Under the pieces are notes generated by a model, which saw nothing but the letters and a program-made list of their open reading frames with translations, was not told where the DNA came from and made no database searches. A stretch of 64,000 bases of DNA from Liolophura sinensis (taxonomy: Eukaryota; Mollusca; Polyplacophora; Chitonida; Chitonidae). Every line of letters starts with the position of its first letter. Within the stretch, counting starts at the first letter, position 1. The stretch lies in NCBI RefSeq assembly GCF_032854445.1, contig NC_088295.1, positions 18,897,385 through 18,961,384 of the forward strand, given 5' to 3'. The position numbers and the translations under genes are program-made. Shown here one piece after another: positions 48,351 to 64,000 of the stretch.

Positions 48351-50278
48351 ACAACTATCACAGCTATCGTCGCTGCTCTAGTTTTACTCTCTGTCCTGCC
48401 TGCAGTCTTTTATACTCCATATAGTTTACGGAAACATATCCCTGAGTTAAAAAAGTGGACAAGACATTTGATTTTTGAAACACCAATTGACTTTATAGTC
48501 AGACCTAGAAGAATAAATTATTCCACGATAAAATGCCACTTAAGTCTCTAATTGTTGCTTCACGTCAAAACCACCACTGGCGAATAGGGTTGAATACAGT
48601 TGCTATATTTACTCATGACTGTAACCTTGCAACCTTGGATTGTTTCTTTGATTCTTATGCCTTCATGATGAACAATATTTCATGCATCTATTTATTCCAC
48701 AAGTAGGTACATTACAAGCACAATAAAGACTCCTTCGTCGTCATATGACTGAAAAACTCTTAAGTACGATAGGATATTTTACTGCACTACTACAGCTGTT
48801 ATCTGACGCAATATCCAGTGACTTATTATATACTGTTCTTCTAAGAATCGATCCCTTTGCGCTGACTCTTTGACTTAACAGTAGATGGTATAACCACGTT
48901 TATGCATAGCATTTTGGATGGTATGGGACAATATTGAGTGATAGCAGATGTGTTGGGTTATCATGCTGATATGAACTATTGTGTATGGAACACGATAAAT
49001 CAATTAGAGAAGATTCTGCATTCGTCATACAGCATATCTTTGGAACTGGTTGCTCACGGATCTATTCGTTGATGTGGCAGAAAACCCCCAAATATTCTGG
49101 ACGCAGTTTCACTAAGATGTCATACATGTACAATAATGGCACCTATAGGACAACGATACGGTAATGGCGACGTGCTAAATATCGTACGATAAATGTACGA
49201 TAAAAATGTGTCGTACGCCCCTTTGCGAGAAAGGAGTTTGCTGTATTTTAGCTAACAGTGAATAGTGAACACATAGTGCATATACTTGAAAAATTATCGT
49301 TGAAGGCTAACAGAAAGGGATGACTAGTCTTTTCTTACCTGTCTATTTGCCCAGTATTCCGAGTGCTATAATCTCTCCAGCATGCGTCATCACCATACAA
49401 GTGAATTATGTATGTGGGGCATCTTAGACAGGCATCAGTGAGGAGACCTTGGGATATAAGAACGTCATGGTCACCAACACAATGGCAACACTGCCAGTTA
49501 TTCCTGCTAAATTATAGAAACTATAATGTGAAAATACACTTATTTACCATCTGATGAAAAGAAACTTTAGGTAAATTTAGCGTATGATTTTCAATCATAT
49601 ACAATTTGTCGTTTAAGAAACTTGTTTAAATTTATGACGTAAATGCTGCCCTTAAAACATTTAAACTAGTGGGTATATCTGTAAAAATTCTAACAAATGT
49701 AATGCAAAGTTTTATGGGAAAGGCGTCTGAAATGCGTTAATTTTTAAGGTCGGGTTGATGCGTTCATTTAGTACTAGTGGTTTTAAGACATGTAGGGGTG
49801 GATAAAGACAATATATTAACAATGAGATCATCAGAGAAAACGAGTGATTATTTTAAAACTACACAGCAGAAGTGTTCCAATACCTCGTCCAATCCATCCG
49901 GCTCTGTATTTAACCAACAAACGTTTGGGATAACAGCACCATTTAGAGTATCTGTGTGTGTGTTGTCAGAGGTTTTGCGCCCACAAAACAGAATCGGTTT
50001 AGGCCTCGTTCAGAGCCAATCGATCGAGTTCTGAAGTGCTGGTTTGAAAGAGGTGCGCTCGTCGCTCGGGATTTCAATTTTCATGAGATCCATGCAAATG
50101 CCGGAATAAAACGAGTCATCTATGCCTGCGATCAGTGTACTGTTCTCGACAGCCATACATCTACACGCAGTGTACACTAATTATACGGTTATTAACCAGA
50201 AAGAAATCCTGAATCTGTCAGTGTGCGTAAATCGCGACATTTGTTAGAATTAATCTTCTGAAGTTTGATGTGCAACAC
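48351..50278. other. Intergenic, nothing recognised
   Basis: Unique-looking sequence with open frames up to 85 codons and no motif, splice pattern or repeat that I can support. Confidence 0.45.
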
Positions 50279-50880
50279 CAAAAAAATGTAAAATGCCAAA
50301 AACGGTGCCCATTATAGTATTGGGTACTCACGTTTGAAGCAAAGCTGTTCATTGTATGCTTGATAATGATGATTACTTATTATGATGGTGGAAAACTGTG
50401 CGAGGCGATTGGGTTGTTAGTTTTAAAGATTGTTCTTTATTGACAAACAAAAGCCTGTGTACACCCAAGAAAATGCATAACGGATTCTTTCTCCTTCGCG
50501 GTATTGGATACCAATGTTGAAAATCAATGTATTCCGTTGGACGCTCATTGACAATGATTACTTATGATATTGGTGGGAAAAGACACAAGGCCTTTGGGTT
50601 GTTAGTTTTGAAGCATGTGCCTAAAGTAATTTGACAAACAAAAACTATGACACACCCCGGAAAATGCACAATAAAATCTTTGTCTTTCATGGCACTGGAT
50701 ACCAATGTTTAAAATCAAAGTGTCCCAGTGTATGCTGTGTAATGCTGAATACTTATTATATTGGTGCAAAAAACGCAAAGTTGTTGATCGTGAAGCATGT
50801 ACTTAGCACATTAACAAACAAAAGTTATGACACACCCAAGACACTAAAGAGCGAAATCTTTGTTCTAACATCAAAAGTGA
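50279..50880 (+). repeat. Diverged ~180-190-bp tandem repeat, about three copies
   Basis: Landmarks recur in order: GATTACTTATTATGATGGTG / GATTACTTATGATATTGGTG / AATACTTATTATATTGGTG; GGGTTGTTAGTTTT twice with a related GTTGTTGATCGTGAAG; and TGACAAACAAAAG-type at 50442, 50633 and 50813. Copies are perhaps 70-75% alike, so the array is old. Confidence 0.75.
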
Positions 50881-53800
50881 GTCAATAATATTCTGTAGCA
50901 TATTTTTTTTTATTTATGGAGATAAACACGCTGAAAAATTTCCTTATTAATAGTGTTGTCACTGTAACTTTCTGTGTGTATATTGTGCACTGCCGATCAT
51001 ATCTGAAGCACTGTCCTGTAACATGTTGTTATTACTCACTATTCTTCTGGGAATCCATCCGCTAAGACTGGCTCTTGGAATATTTTTTGCGCCTATGAGC
51101 TCTTTACAGCAATGTGCGTGTATGTCGCCTGATTTGATTACCAGGCACAAAAAATGACAGGCTGTCTCAAGTTTAGGGACAAGCTGAGTAAAAGCCTTAT
51201 GTGGCTGGTCACTTTTCCAATCCTTGGAAAGTTGGCAAGTTTTTACTTTAGATCAGAAATCGGAAGTAACTGTCCCTATCTGAATCCACATTCACGTTTA
51301 ACGCGCGAGAAGAGTCCAAGTTCACACAATTTCTACATGCATCCCGTTTGAAATGTCTACCGTAAAGTTACTTACCACTGTCATGAATTGTTACTCAGAG
51401 CGGTTAAAGTGAACATAAACCATATGAGAAAGTCAGTGGTATTGGAATAGCCCCGCGAGACTGTATCCAAAATTATTTTCATTTGCTTTAATTTAAAGTG
51501 GGAGAAATCACAGCTGTCTTTACTGACCACATCTAAGTTGTAACGTCACAAAAGATTTCCCATATTTTCCTGTGGAACATTCTGAAAATATTTATTTTCT
51601 GTACAATCTTCTCTGATCAACTACCGTAAGATTATTTTAATCAATTTTAATGGGTTTTAACTACTCAAAACAGTGTGAAAAAACATGATAAGATATGGTC
51701 TCAAAAACACCTTAGAAAACGATTGATTCTTGTGGAATTTCTTGGTACGAAAAATGTAAACAAAGATAGTATGAAGTATTTCTGGACGCAGTCCTCTCTT
51801 GTCTTTCGCTTGAGGCACACATTTTAAACCCTAAATGTACATGTTAATATGACACCTTTGGTGCAATCTGGATAATCAAACACAACCCGAATGGTTAATC
51901 TGTAACGAGTATGGAATAACATGTTCCTATAGGTAAACTATTTGTTGCCGAACACAAGGGGACAAGCCGTCCAGGGGACCCACGAACCGTCTTGACCAAC
52001 TGTGTATCGTTTGGTCCTATTGTGTCGCACAGTTGTTGTTCATTAACACTTTTGCAGGTTTTCTTGTTTCCAGACATATAATGGCAGCTTGCCACGCCAA
52101 CGCTCCATTATTATCCGTCTGATCGAGTGTGCCCTCCAACACGACCGTCTTCTCTAACGTTAATTCGCATACAAGGGCAATCATTACAAAAACACCAGTT
52201 TAGTGGCATGATCACAGGACCTGTCCAGTGGAACACGCCAAAAGCACCAAGTGTCCCAAATGTTCTTGTTAAAGACCTACAGGAATGAGAGTAATTTCCA
52301 TAAGTGTTCACCTTTGTTGAGGCGTGCTCCTCCGAGCTGGTTCTGCATGTAGACGATGTGAATACCAGATAATGAACAGAATGTCTGATAATGTCCGCTA
52401 TCTTGTAACGTCATCCGATTAAAATCTAATCAGATGATAATTATACATGCATTACATTATCATGTACTCATTTCACATAAATATACGTGGACGCTGATTG
52501 TATAATACAACAAGTTTAGATTCTGTAAATCATTTTTGTAATAACATACAATGAACGCAAAATGCAGCTGTACTTGCAGCTTTATTACAAGTTGTGACTA
52601 AGGTAATTTGTTAATACCATGTTCCCTAGGATCTTTTCCTTTTGTGTACACCATTACCAGCTCAGAAACAATACTGTCTAGATAGTTTGTATATTTACCG
52701 TGCTTAATATTGGTTTGTTTTGTATAGCTGATTCAAGCTGAACATCGCTTTCAACCGTATTTCGGTCTTACCGGGGCGTTGTCTCTTTGTACTCTATGTA
52801 AGCACATAGCTACATTGCTATCTCATTGAAATGACACGCCGAAGTCAGCGGACACAACGCCCCATACATTAACATATATCTTAATTGCACAAGCAATACT
52901 TGGCCAATTTCTCTAGTGCTGAGCACCAATCAAGGTAGAATGAAGGTTACCGATTTTAAAGTCTTAAGTATAACTTTGGGAATGAATGCTATCTACTAGG
53001 CAAACGCTCTATTCACTAACCCACCGCGGCAGGTTGCTCACTGCGACTGTTAATTGGTGATATGCTGTTGAAGTGTTTTTCCATGATAAAATCTTACTGT
53101 GAATAAATGGAAAGGAGACTTTCGGTGATCGCCTTTGAACTAGTGTATAAACTCTTTCCTTCCTGTGTAGTGACTGTTTGCATCGCACCCCTCATTAGAC
53201 CACCGTTGTGAGCAGCTGGTATCATGTTGATTGTGAATTGAGCTCACAGGGGACACGATTAGCTCCCTTCTCACCTGGCATCCGATACGCTTACTCTCAC
53301 CCAGACTGACTTCCGGTAATAACAGTGCTGAATCTCAGCGGACGTTTGACTGTGCGTGGCCAGACTACGCCACTTCCGCTCTCGTTAGATTCACTAAAGA
53401 CCCAGTTGCTCAATGGCCTCCTTATCGTCCCAGCTTTAGATAATCTAGAAGTGTAACGATCAGAACTTTCTGCTGGACACTTGATACATCCGTTTTGGAG
53501 CTAGTTTTTGTGGCTAAAGTACTGCGAGCGAAATTTCAAAAGAACTAAGTGTAAGCCATCATTTTTTTGTTCAAAAGATTTATTGATTCAGAAATCCTCT
53601 TGAATGTTCCAAGTCATTGTCATCAACCAGTGTATTCGTGTCCACAATCAAGCTTCCAAAGATTTGCAGAATTGTTGTTGTACATTAAGAGAAATTCAAA
53701 GAAGGATATAATTTTTAATAAAAATCTAATTGCTTGAAGCAGTCAACAGTTTTATTTCATGTAATGATCAGTGTGTGTCAAAGAACAAACCGTCAACTCT

Positions 53801-56800
53801 ACACACCTCTACATCACTCACCATCTTAACGCTTTTCTTTCTAAAATTATATAGTGTTGACTGACATGGGTTAATAGAGGCATTCTGAAATGACTTGGGT
53901 ATACGCCTTATCCAGATGATCAGAAATCACAGTAAATGACATTTCGTGTGCATGGCAGAAGCATTCTTCAATTTAACATCTGTCAGTGTATCAATGATTA
54001 TACAAGTTACAGAGAAGCAAAGTAAATGACGACGATCAATGATGAAAAAAAGTATTTTTGCGAATACCTGCAAGCATTAGGGTTTTATCATATCATCTAA
54101 TTATATATCTATAAATCAGTTAAAACTTGACTCTAGATTCGGACTGATTCAAGATATGGTAAGACACCACGAGTATTTTTTTTTGAAGCCTTTACCCATT
54201 GACAAGCTGACAGTCATATGAAGCTTGGTTTCCGCTCAATAACTTCTTCAAATGTCCAGCCTGTATTTCCATATAACTTAATAGTTTATCACGGTCTACT
54301 CAGCCCATTACAATTACTGTCTTCTAAAACCGTATCACTCGAAAATTTTTGTCATATTGGGGCATGCATTTATACCAATATCACATTCTGGCCATAAACT
54401 ATACCTGTTATCCGTATTTCTGATTCTTTGATTTCCCAAAAAGGATAGGACTGGAATAGAAATACTTTCCAGAAACAGAGCCTTTCATAAATTTAAGTAA
54501 ATATAGATAAAACACTATTTTAAGCTACGTTTCGTCGTAAAATCTCGTATCACAAATGTGGGAAAGCAGTCAACTTGGCTTTGACTGGCATACTGATATA
54601 CGAGTAATTATTTCATTTCCAGCATGCAAGTCCGATGAATCTTTAAATACATCAGGATCTAAGGGTAGTAAAGGCTTTATTTCTCTACTAACTGCTCAGT
54701 TTTCACTGGAGCGCACCATTTTGCGCTAACTGAAGGACATCTCTCTCTTATAGATTCTGAATTAGGGATCAACAGTACAGCGTTTCCTGGACTGAAAATA
54801 ACCTAGACTCGATTAATGAGCACACTATTCACTAGGCACGGATACAGTCGGAAGTCGTGCTGACTGGGCTCTGTATCTATCTTTTCTTGAAATACTCTAT
54901 CGATTCGTTATAACAATTGGCATGCATTTCTAAGAAGATGCCTGAATGAGAACACCATGTAGGTTACACTCCTTATTCCATTCACCGCGCATGTCACTTG
55001 TGTTTTGCAGCTTGTGTTCCAAATGGTGTATGCCTTAAGCTGCACACCATGTCTACATTGTCAAGATCAGCTCACCTAGTCTCATGCTAGGCGGTTTCAA
55101 GGTGTACCGGTGAGCTAAAATAAGAACTTACTACTGCAGTTTTCAAAATGTTGGTTCCTCTAGGATCACGAGCTTCATGTTTCAATATTATAGCATTAAT
55201 AATGATACCTTGCCACACGAGTATCAATATGCGATAGCACCACCGCGGATGATGTGAACCGGGAACAATTACATGTTACTATTCCTATTTTTCTGTGAGC
55301 AGTCAATATAACTCAGCCGCAGAGCAAATGGTTATAATTAACACTCCGAGCAAATGTTAAATGGACCAATTTTCGAGATAATCTTCATAAAAAAAGTTGT
55401 AGAGCTGTAGTATAAATTACTGTGATCTTTGTCAAGCACGATAAAAGCAGGAAGTTGTTCTAGTGATCCCGAAAGTTCAGCTCAGTATGGGGAATGCACC
55501 AAAAATCTCAAGTGTTAAGCATTTTGTCAGAAAATAATACGCCTTAAGGGGTGGCAACCCTATATCATGTGGAGATAACCCTAGGATTTCCTGTAGTCCT
55601 TTCATGGGGAGATCATCAGTAAAATTGAAAAGGGTATAACAATAAGTCTTAAACAAAATTCCAGTGTAAAATGTAGCCTTCTGCAACGTCAGATGGCTTG
55701 AGGCTGCGTGTTATTTGTGTTGTGCAGTTACTGGAGCGTTTGAATTTGCTCTGTATATACCAGAGTATTACACATTCAGTCTTAACCTATCCGTGTCTTA
55801 TTCTCCACAATTGTCTTATCTCTACACGTGGGAGAGTCCGCAGGTGGATGTAATCGCTCGGTGTTTGGTAAACCAGTTGTATGTGTACACATACTCGTTA
55901 GCACTCTTGTCATACTTCTCTCGATGACCCAGAAACTAAAGTACACGAGTTCACAGAACGAGCATCGTAGGATATGCTTCAGTCAGTATATTTTCGGCCG
56001 TAGAGCCATGTTATTATGAATGTCGAACCGGGCATTCACACTGTAGGTGTGTAATTAAAGAGATGTTCATATAACTGCATTTCTGGTTCAGGACTGCACA
56101 ACCAGTGAGCAGCCATTGAAGACGACAGGCGTTAGCATCATGATAGAATTGTGGTAAATTGAGAGTGAAGCGGTCACGCTCCATGCAAACATCAAGAGTC
56201 AGCAGCCAATTAGATTGGGTTGCCTGGACGTCACTTCCGAGTGACAGATGTAATTTTCCACCATGTACATTGCTTATTGCCAACACATCAAAGCGCCGGT
56301 CGCAGTTTGTCGTGGCTCACTCATGCTCGTCTTTTGGATGACTTGTCTTTGCTAACTTATTTCTAACGTAAATACTGATCTAGGGTTCGTGTCTTCGGTG
56401 ATATTTTTTTTTGGAATCACCTTGAGATCCCATTGGTATTTTCTTAATAAGCTTCGTTAATGTGTTTGCTGGGCCTATAGTGTTTCTCAGTGTGATCGGC
56501 ATCAATAACGTCTCTATGATCGAGGTATCCATCGAGGCTCTCTATGTCGCCAGCCCCGTCCATGAACAAGCTAGACACCACGGCGCACTAGAGGCGGTTG
56601 TTGACACCAATTTTCAACACTAGCAAAGATAATTTCTACGAAATGGGGCCGACACATAACCAGTTCCTGTTGTTTTTTTTAAAATAATTCTTTAATTCAT
56701 GCACGCTGCTTTGTAAGGTATTAGGTTATATATGTATATATATACATGCTCATGCGTTTAATTTTCTTCATAAAGCTGTTTAGATACAGCAATTAGTTTC

Positions 56801-58677
56801 TGGTGACCCTTTTTTTACTTTATGTTGTTTTTTCTTTACGGAGGGAACAGTCCTCTTAGTTTTACATCATGTAAAGGTTCAATCCAAGTCTTAGACAGCA
56901 CACTACCGCGATTCCTCTGCTAGCACTGTTCTCAAGGCATTATTGGCAGCATGGACGTTTAGGATGTCTTAACAGAAGTTCCTTAGAGATCACTTGAATG
57001 TTTTTTACCAACACGGTTAAGCTGGCTTGCGTCATAAAGTGGTCTCTCCGGTTACCTTCACCCTTAAACGGAACGCGGTCATCAATGAATGAAATATTTT
57101 TAAGTAATTTTTGGTATTTCATTGTAGTTTATTTAAACCACTGTACAAGCTTACTGTAGTGATGTCATAAAAACTGCCCACACTATTATGAAGAGGGTGA
57201 ACATTTCGAACTGTACATCTGCTAGACAAGGAAAGGTTTATGCTTGTTAGAGAGCTCTCTAAATTCCACCATGATTTTTTTTCATCTGTCTAGTAAAAAG
57301 CTTATACTATATTTATACATTCTTGTGATTTATTGAAGGCGTGTGTTCCAGTGTTTTACGTGGGCTTATCTTTACGTGTAGGCTTAATTGTGAGGCATTT
57401 ACGCCTAAGCTTATATACTGAGTATGTTTTGTCTCTATGAGACAAGGACGTGTTTTTCGTGCGCTATTAGCCCTTGCTTGCAGAGGGCAGGAACCAAATC
57501 CTCGTGAACCATACACTCTGTCATCATCCACTGTCTTTATTATACTCTCTATAGAGTGACACTGATCTTTAATAACCCCAATTAGACATAATAGGTGCTG
57601 AGCCTGAACAAAGCTCCCATCACTTGCCATAGAGCATACACTGTCCTCTCTGTATCCAGCCAACTCTAATGGATATGTTGTTAGAAACGGTGCACCATCT
57701 GTTCAGAAACATCAACCACCAGGCATGAGACCAATTATTAGTGATATATCGACAATCCACTTCACTTATTCCCAGAAAACCACTTATCAGCTATGATTAT
57801 TACTTCTTTCTTTTCTTTCATATTTATAAGAAAAATACTTTCTCGGTGTTGTGGCTTGGTTAGGTATCCAAAGACTTCAACACTGTTTTTATCTAAACAA
57901 CTAGGTCTATTCTAATGTTCGTTATCATAGGCGATCAAGTAAAACCGATCACGCTTTTCATTCACACCCTGCCTCATTTTATAGTTTGTTTCAATGGGCT
58001 AAATTGCTCAACGGATTTCCAGTATTAAGAATCTTTCAGCTGAGAGCCCCACAAGAATTGGCTTCATTAAGTGTCGGGGATATCGACCGCCGGTCGTGCA
58101 GCTCCGGGTCGGCTTTGCCCGACTTGGCCAACTCGTACTTTGGCTGTGGTTTAAGACGTCTGGGTTCGGACTGGCATAACTCTGTATTTCAGATACAGCA
58201 CTGAGATTAATCACTGTTTTCGTTGCATTTAGGTTTTGATTTTACATGATACATGATGCTTTCCTCTCAACCCTTCATGGGGGCAATCCGCAGAGGTCAC
58301 AAATGGATGTTATTGATCTCACTATCCCAGCACTCAACTAATCTGGCAAGTTGAAACAACCATATATCTTTCTCTGGGACATTGTTCAATATTTCCCTTG
58401 TTAATCATACCCTGGATGCTCAACTGAAGCATGCGATATGATTTTATTATCATAGGAAAACACCCCCTTTCAATCTTTCACCAAATCAACCGAGGGAAAC
58501 ATCCGAAAAAAATGTTAACAGGACGTCTTTTCTTCGTCTAGACTCATACTAAGATTAAAAAGCTTTGTACATGGATATTTCCTGTTTTATCCTGTTATGT
58601 TTCTTTCGTTGCTCCCCGCCGTTACATTTGGATTAACACCGCAGAAATCTGTTACAAATTGTACAAATTGTTAAATG
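50881..58677. other. Intergenic, no gene recognised
   Basis: It contains a tRNA-like SINE head on the - strand (about 52993-53045), a possible SINE relic near 57050-57110, and an open frame at 57313-57663 (-) described among the findings. Otherwise AT-rich sequence, with a GC-richer block near 53180-53470. Confidence 0.45.
52993..53045 (-). mobile_element. tRNA-like SINE head fragment
   Basis: On the - strand it reads CCGCGGTGGGTTAGTGAATA then GAGCGTTTGCCTAGTA, the D-arm/A-box half of a tRNA (GGTGGNTTAGTGGATAGAGC type). No B box with correct spacing follows, so it is a fragment and not a tRNA gene. Confidence 0.55.
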
Positions 58678-60840
<2,163 letters not shown>

Positions 60841-60842
60841 TT

Positions 60843-60990
60843 TGATTTTATTTGTTTATTTGTTTGCTTGGTGTTTTACACCGTACTCAAGAATATTTCA
60901 CTTATACGACGGCGGTCAGCAATATGATGGGAGGAACCCGGGCAGAGCAGGGGGGAAACCCACGATCATCCGCAAGTTGCATCAGTTTGA
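60843..60990 (-). mobile_element. SINE-like dispersed repeat, 3' part
   Basis: On the + strand: TTTATTTGTTTATTTGTTTG, TGGTGTTTTACACCGTACTC, ATTTCACTTATACGACGGCG, GGGAGGAACCCGGGCAGAGC, AACCCACGATCATCCGCAAG. The tail is at the low-coordinate end, so orientation is -. The tRNA-like head is missing. Confidence 0.85.
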
Positions 60991-63900
60991 TTGTCAACAT
61001 TTCGCACAAAAACAGGTTTGTAAGATATGATCTTCAACACAGCCTTGTGAGTAACCTTTCACACCACTGGTACGTAGATGTGTATCTGAGTTAAGGAAAC
61101 TTCATATTGGGTGACTGTTACGAAAAATATGATACAGATGTTAGATCGTTAATGAATCAATTCACAGAAGACCCACCTGGCTGATGGTAAAGTCACTGAC
61201 AGATGAAGCGCGGGCTCAGGAAGTCAATGAGGAGAGCGACCTTAACAAGGCGGGACCAGCCTGCTGTAATGCGATGTTACTGTCTCTATGTGGTACTCTC
61301 AATCTCAGCAGGATCGACTTGAGGACAATACGGCATCATTAACCGTGAACTCGCGCTGGCCAATAACGCCATCGTAACAGTGTCATAATCCAATACACCG
61401 ACCAACTTAAACAGACATAATTAATAACAGAACAGATTATGAAACACTAACCGTGATTAAAGCTGGTGTTGGCGCATTTCTCAGGTCTGTCGTATGATGA
61501 GAGGGGGCATTTCAAGGGTCGGTCTCTTCTCACAGAACGGATTTACACACGAATCAATCGGTGGCTTTTTGTTGCATGCCTGATTTGGTTGGCTTCAGCC
61601 GACTCGTGCCTAATTAGCGGATTAGATCAATGTCTAATGACTGGGCTTTACGTTGATCTATCGATCTCTTAGAGCAGTTATTGCTGAAGAACTTGGCTGG
61701 CTTGTTTGAGGGTACCCGATACTCAAAACCTTTCCTGTAGGCATTCGCTGTCTCAGCCTTTAATAAGTGAAAAACAAGCGCTTGACTCGGTCTGAACCGA
61801 GACATGGGATGGCGCGTAACAATCTAGTCCTGCGGCGTGGTGGAAGCTGGTTTTTCCAAATGCTTCCGCTTCCTTTCTTTCGATGAAAAATCCTTCTTTC
61901 ATTCCTCGTTACGCAGGTTAAGCTTGGAAATAAACAGTTGGCACGACTATGTGCAGGTTCTCAAGAAAAAAAGAAAAATATTTGATTGTGGAAAGTTTGC
62001 AGTATTTTAGCGTTTATCTAACGCGAATACGATGTCTCTCTTCCTTACTGCTTAATACTGCGCATACATACCTTTATCTAATTTCCTGTGCAAAAAGTCG
62101 ATGGAAATGTATCATATAGTCAACTTGCTTCAGAAACAGAACGAAAATCAGGCAAAGATTGGATTAGTGTTAGTAAGGTGAGGCTGACTAATCGAAGACT
62201 GGGAACTACGATAGCAAGTAATCAAGCAATTATTATCTCCAGAGTGTTCTCCCTCGGAAGCGCTCGTGTCGATGAGAAACAATTTGAGAGCCGTGATGAA
62301 TCTGTAGCTGGGAGATACAGCACGGTCAGCTATTACTTCAGGCTCAACAATAATTCATCTGGAACCCTCCAGAACTGAACTGACAACCAGTTCTTCATAG
62401 TCGTCCCCGTAATGCCCACAGACTCCCAATTTCACTTGATGCTGTTGGTAAAATTGTAGGTTTTTTTCAAGTGCACCACACACATATAAAAACCAACTTA
62501 ACACAGATATGGATCACGTGGCAAAAACCACTAGCATATTACTCACAAGGTCAACAAAGTTTGAACTGATCTGTGCTGTAACAAGGAAAGTAGAACATCT
62601 TTTACAATGTTGTCACGATGTTTTCACTATGAACAGTATCGCCAGTTACAGATAAATCATGAACAATAGTAAATAGTACGAAGTCTCAGATCATCTAATG
62701 GGGAATGGGTTTCTTTATTACAGCGGTTAATCTTAAAAGGCTCATTTGTGAGCATGAAATCGAAGGGACTCTCCCGGAAGAACCTGACGTCTGTCCGTGC
62801 GACCTTTCTCAGGGTCAACAACGAACGAGCCTTCAATCTGACTTCTGCCTTTTCACTTGTCCCTTTATAAGCGAGCGCATTTGTCAGAAATTTCCAAATT
62901 AAATGCCAAGCACGCTCTGACTGCATCAGGGTGTAAACGGTACAATAATCCGTAGTGCATTGTGCAATACGCTCTTGTACTGGCATATTCGTTGGGAGTG
63001 TGCGAAGCTGACTGGTCCATTGATTAAAGCCGTCTTGAGACAGCGCATGTTTCTACCCTTTGATGCGGAATAATCCACATGAACTGCAGGCACTATGTGC
63101 TTTTCGCGTTAAACAGTTAAGGAATCCGTTCCCGCTGGACTCTTGGTTATCACGCCCACGGGAGAGCTACCAATGGGTATTGACGCTGCCGACCAGGAAC
63201 ACTGCCGACTAGCAAGGGAATTCCACCAGTCGCCTTTCCTCCGGCTTCGCCCAACTTCCACAGAAAAGTTTCTGCGCGCCTCATCACTTAAGGCCTTGGT
63301 CGGACGGGAAGCAGCCTAAACCAGAGCTGGTCCAGTAGTGCAGGTGCTCGTTCCAAACGCTGAAAACGGTAAGGCCGCGTCTATTTTATTTGCTAATGGT
63401 TGCCAGTGGCGGAGACATTTACCCATATGAGATATTATTAGGAGAGGTGTACGTAGCGAATGAATCCCCTCGCCCATTTTTGGCACAGTATGAATATATT
63501 TATCCTAATGCCGTATTTGGGAACGTTTTGATCACGACTAACCTTCTTTTTGCTTTGGACATTGTCTGTCCAACTATTTACTGCCCGATTTCCTCAAAGG
63601 ACTGATTTCAAAATAAATCGGTCAGGGTGGAGAATTTTTGCTATATTGTATGTTATCAGACTTCAGCATCACTTGACAGCATTCCTGTTCTAGCCTCTTA
63701 GAATTTGGCATTAATAGATATGATGTTTATTGTAGGCCTAACAGATGAACAAAATACAACAAATGTCAGGTTCAGATATCATAATCCTTATTGCTACTTT
63801 GTGTTTGGAAACGCAAAAGTACACATGTCTTTATCTGTGGCAAAGGTGCATTATACGAAAACGTTACCTGATTACTGCTTTCTGTTAAATGTAGTTATGA

Positions 63901-64000
63901 TAAGTATACTGATCTGAGTTCTTGGCTCTAGAATGTCCAGTTGGTGACAATACTGTTTATGAAAAGTTTTATTAACAAAAGAGTTATTCTCAGTGTGAGC
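60991..64000. other. Intergenic to window end, no gene recognised
   Basis: Overlapping open frames up to 109 codons on both strands (for example 62657-62986 - and 62088-62378 +) have no recognisable domains. GC-richer blocks at 61140-61420 and 63000-63400 stand out slightly from the AT-rich background. A gene beginning outside the window cannot be excluded. Confidence 0.4.

Noticed and set aside
52993-53045. A tRNA gene on the - strand
   Set aside because: Only the D-arm half is present; no anticodon or T arm at proper spacing.
63390-63605. 71-codon frame near the window end
   Set aside because: No motif, no upstream or downstream exons; length is not unusual for chance in this sequence.

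Overview
The window is nuclear DNA from an animal. Genes have short exons with GT-AG introns, and there are SINE-like repeats, microsatellites and minisatellites. A dispersed repeat whose 3' half reads (on one strand) GATTGGTGTTTTACGCCG, with AAATA-type tails, occurs many times. From memory this kind of repeat is common in molluscan genomic clones. Together with the two protein sequences, this suggests a marine lophotrochozoan, most likely a mollusc; the species cannot be named.

Two housekeeping genes lie in tandem on the + strand in the first 25 kb. At 4743-15113 is UQCRC2, core protein 2 of mitochondrial complex III: 14 coding exons, 456 residues. Exon 1 encodes only the start of the mitochondrial presequence. 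At 18682-24354 is METTL14, the non-catalytic RNA-binding partner of METTL3 in the m6A writer: 10 coding exons, 458 residues, with an RGG-rich tail. Both frames are intact and close to the human lengths. Intron 4 of METTL14 begins with a tandem array that repeats a 5' splice-site-like sequence.

From 29.3 to 32.3 kb the sequence is tandem repeats: a roughly 20-bp array split by a SINE with a 9-bp target duplication, a 50-bp minisatellite, a decayed acidic-protein-coding repeat with a 27-bp (9-codon) unit on the - strand, and a 26-bp satellite that looks derived from it. Inserted in the end of that satellite is an apparently complete DNA transposon (32311-35207). It has about 36-bp imperfect terminal inverted repeats, an ATAT (or TA) target duplication, iterated subterminal motifs, and a two-exon, 598-residue gene with a DDE-like acidic pattern resembling the DUF7869 family. 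This is the most interesting object in the window.

From 35.2 kb to the end (about 29 kb) no gene could be recognised. It holds SINE relics, tandem duplications, a 143-bp TA microsatellite and AT-rich DNA with some GC-richer, promoter- or enhancer-like blocks. Exon coordinates come from manual splice-site reading checked by codon phase; protein identities come from recognition of the translated sequences, not from database searches.
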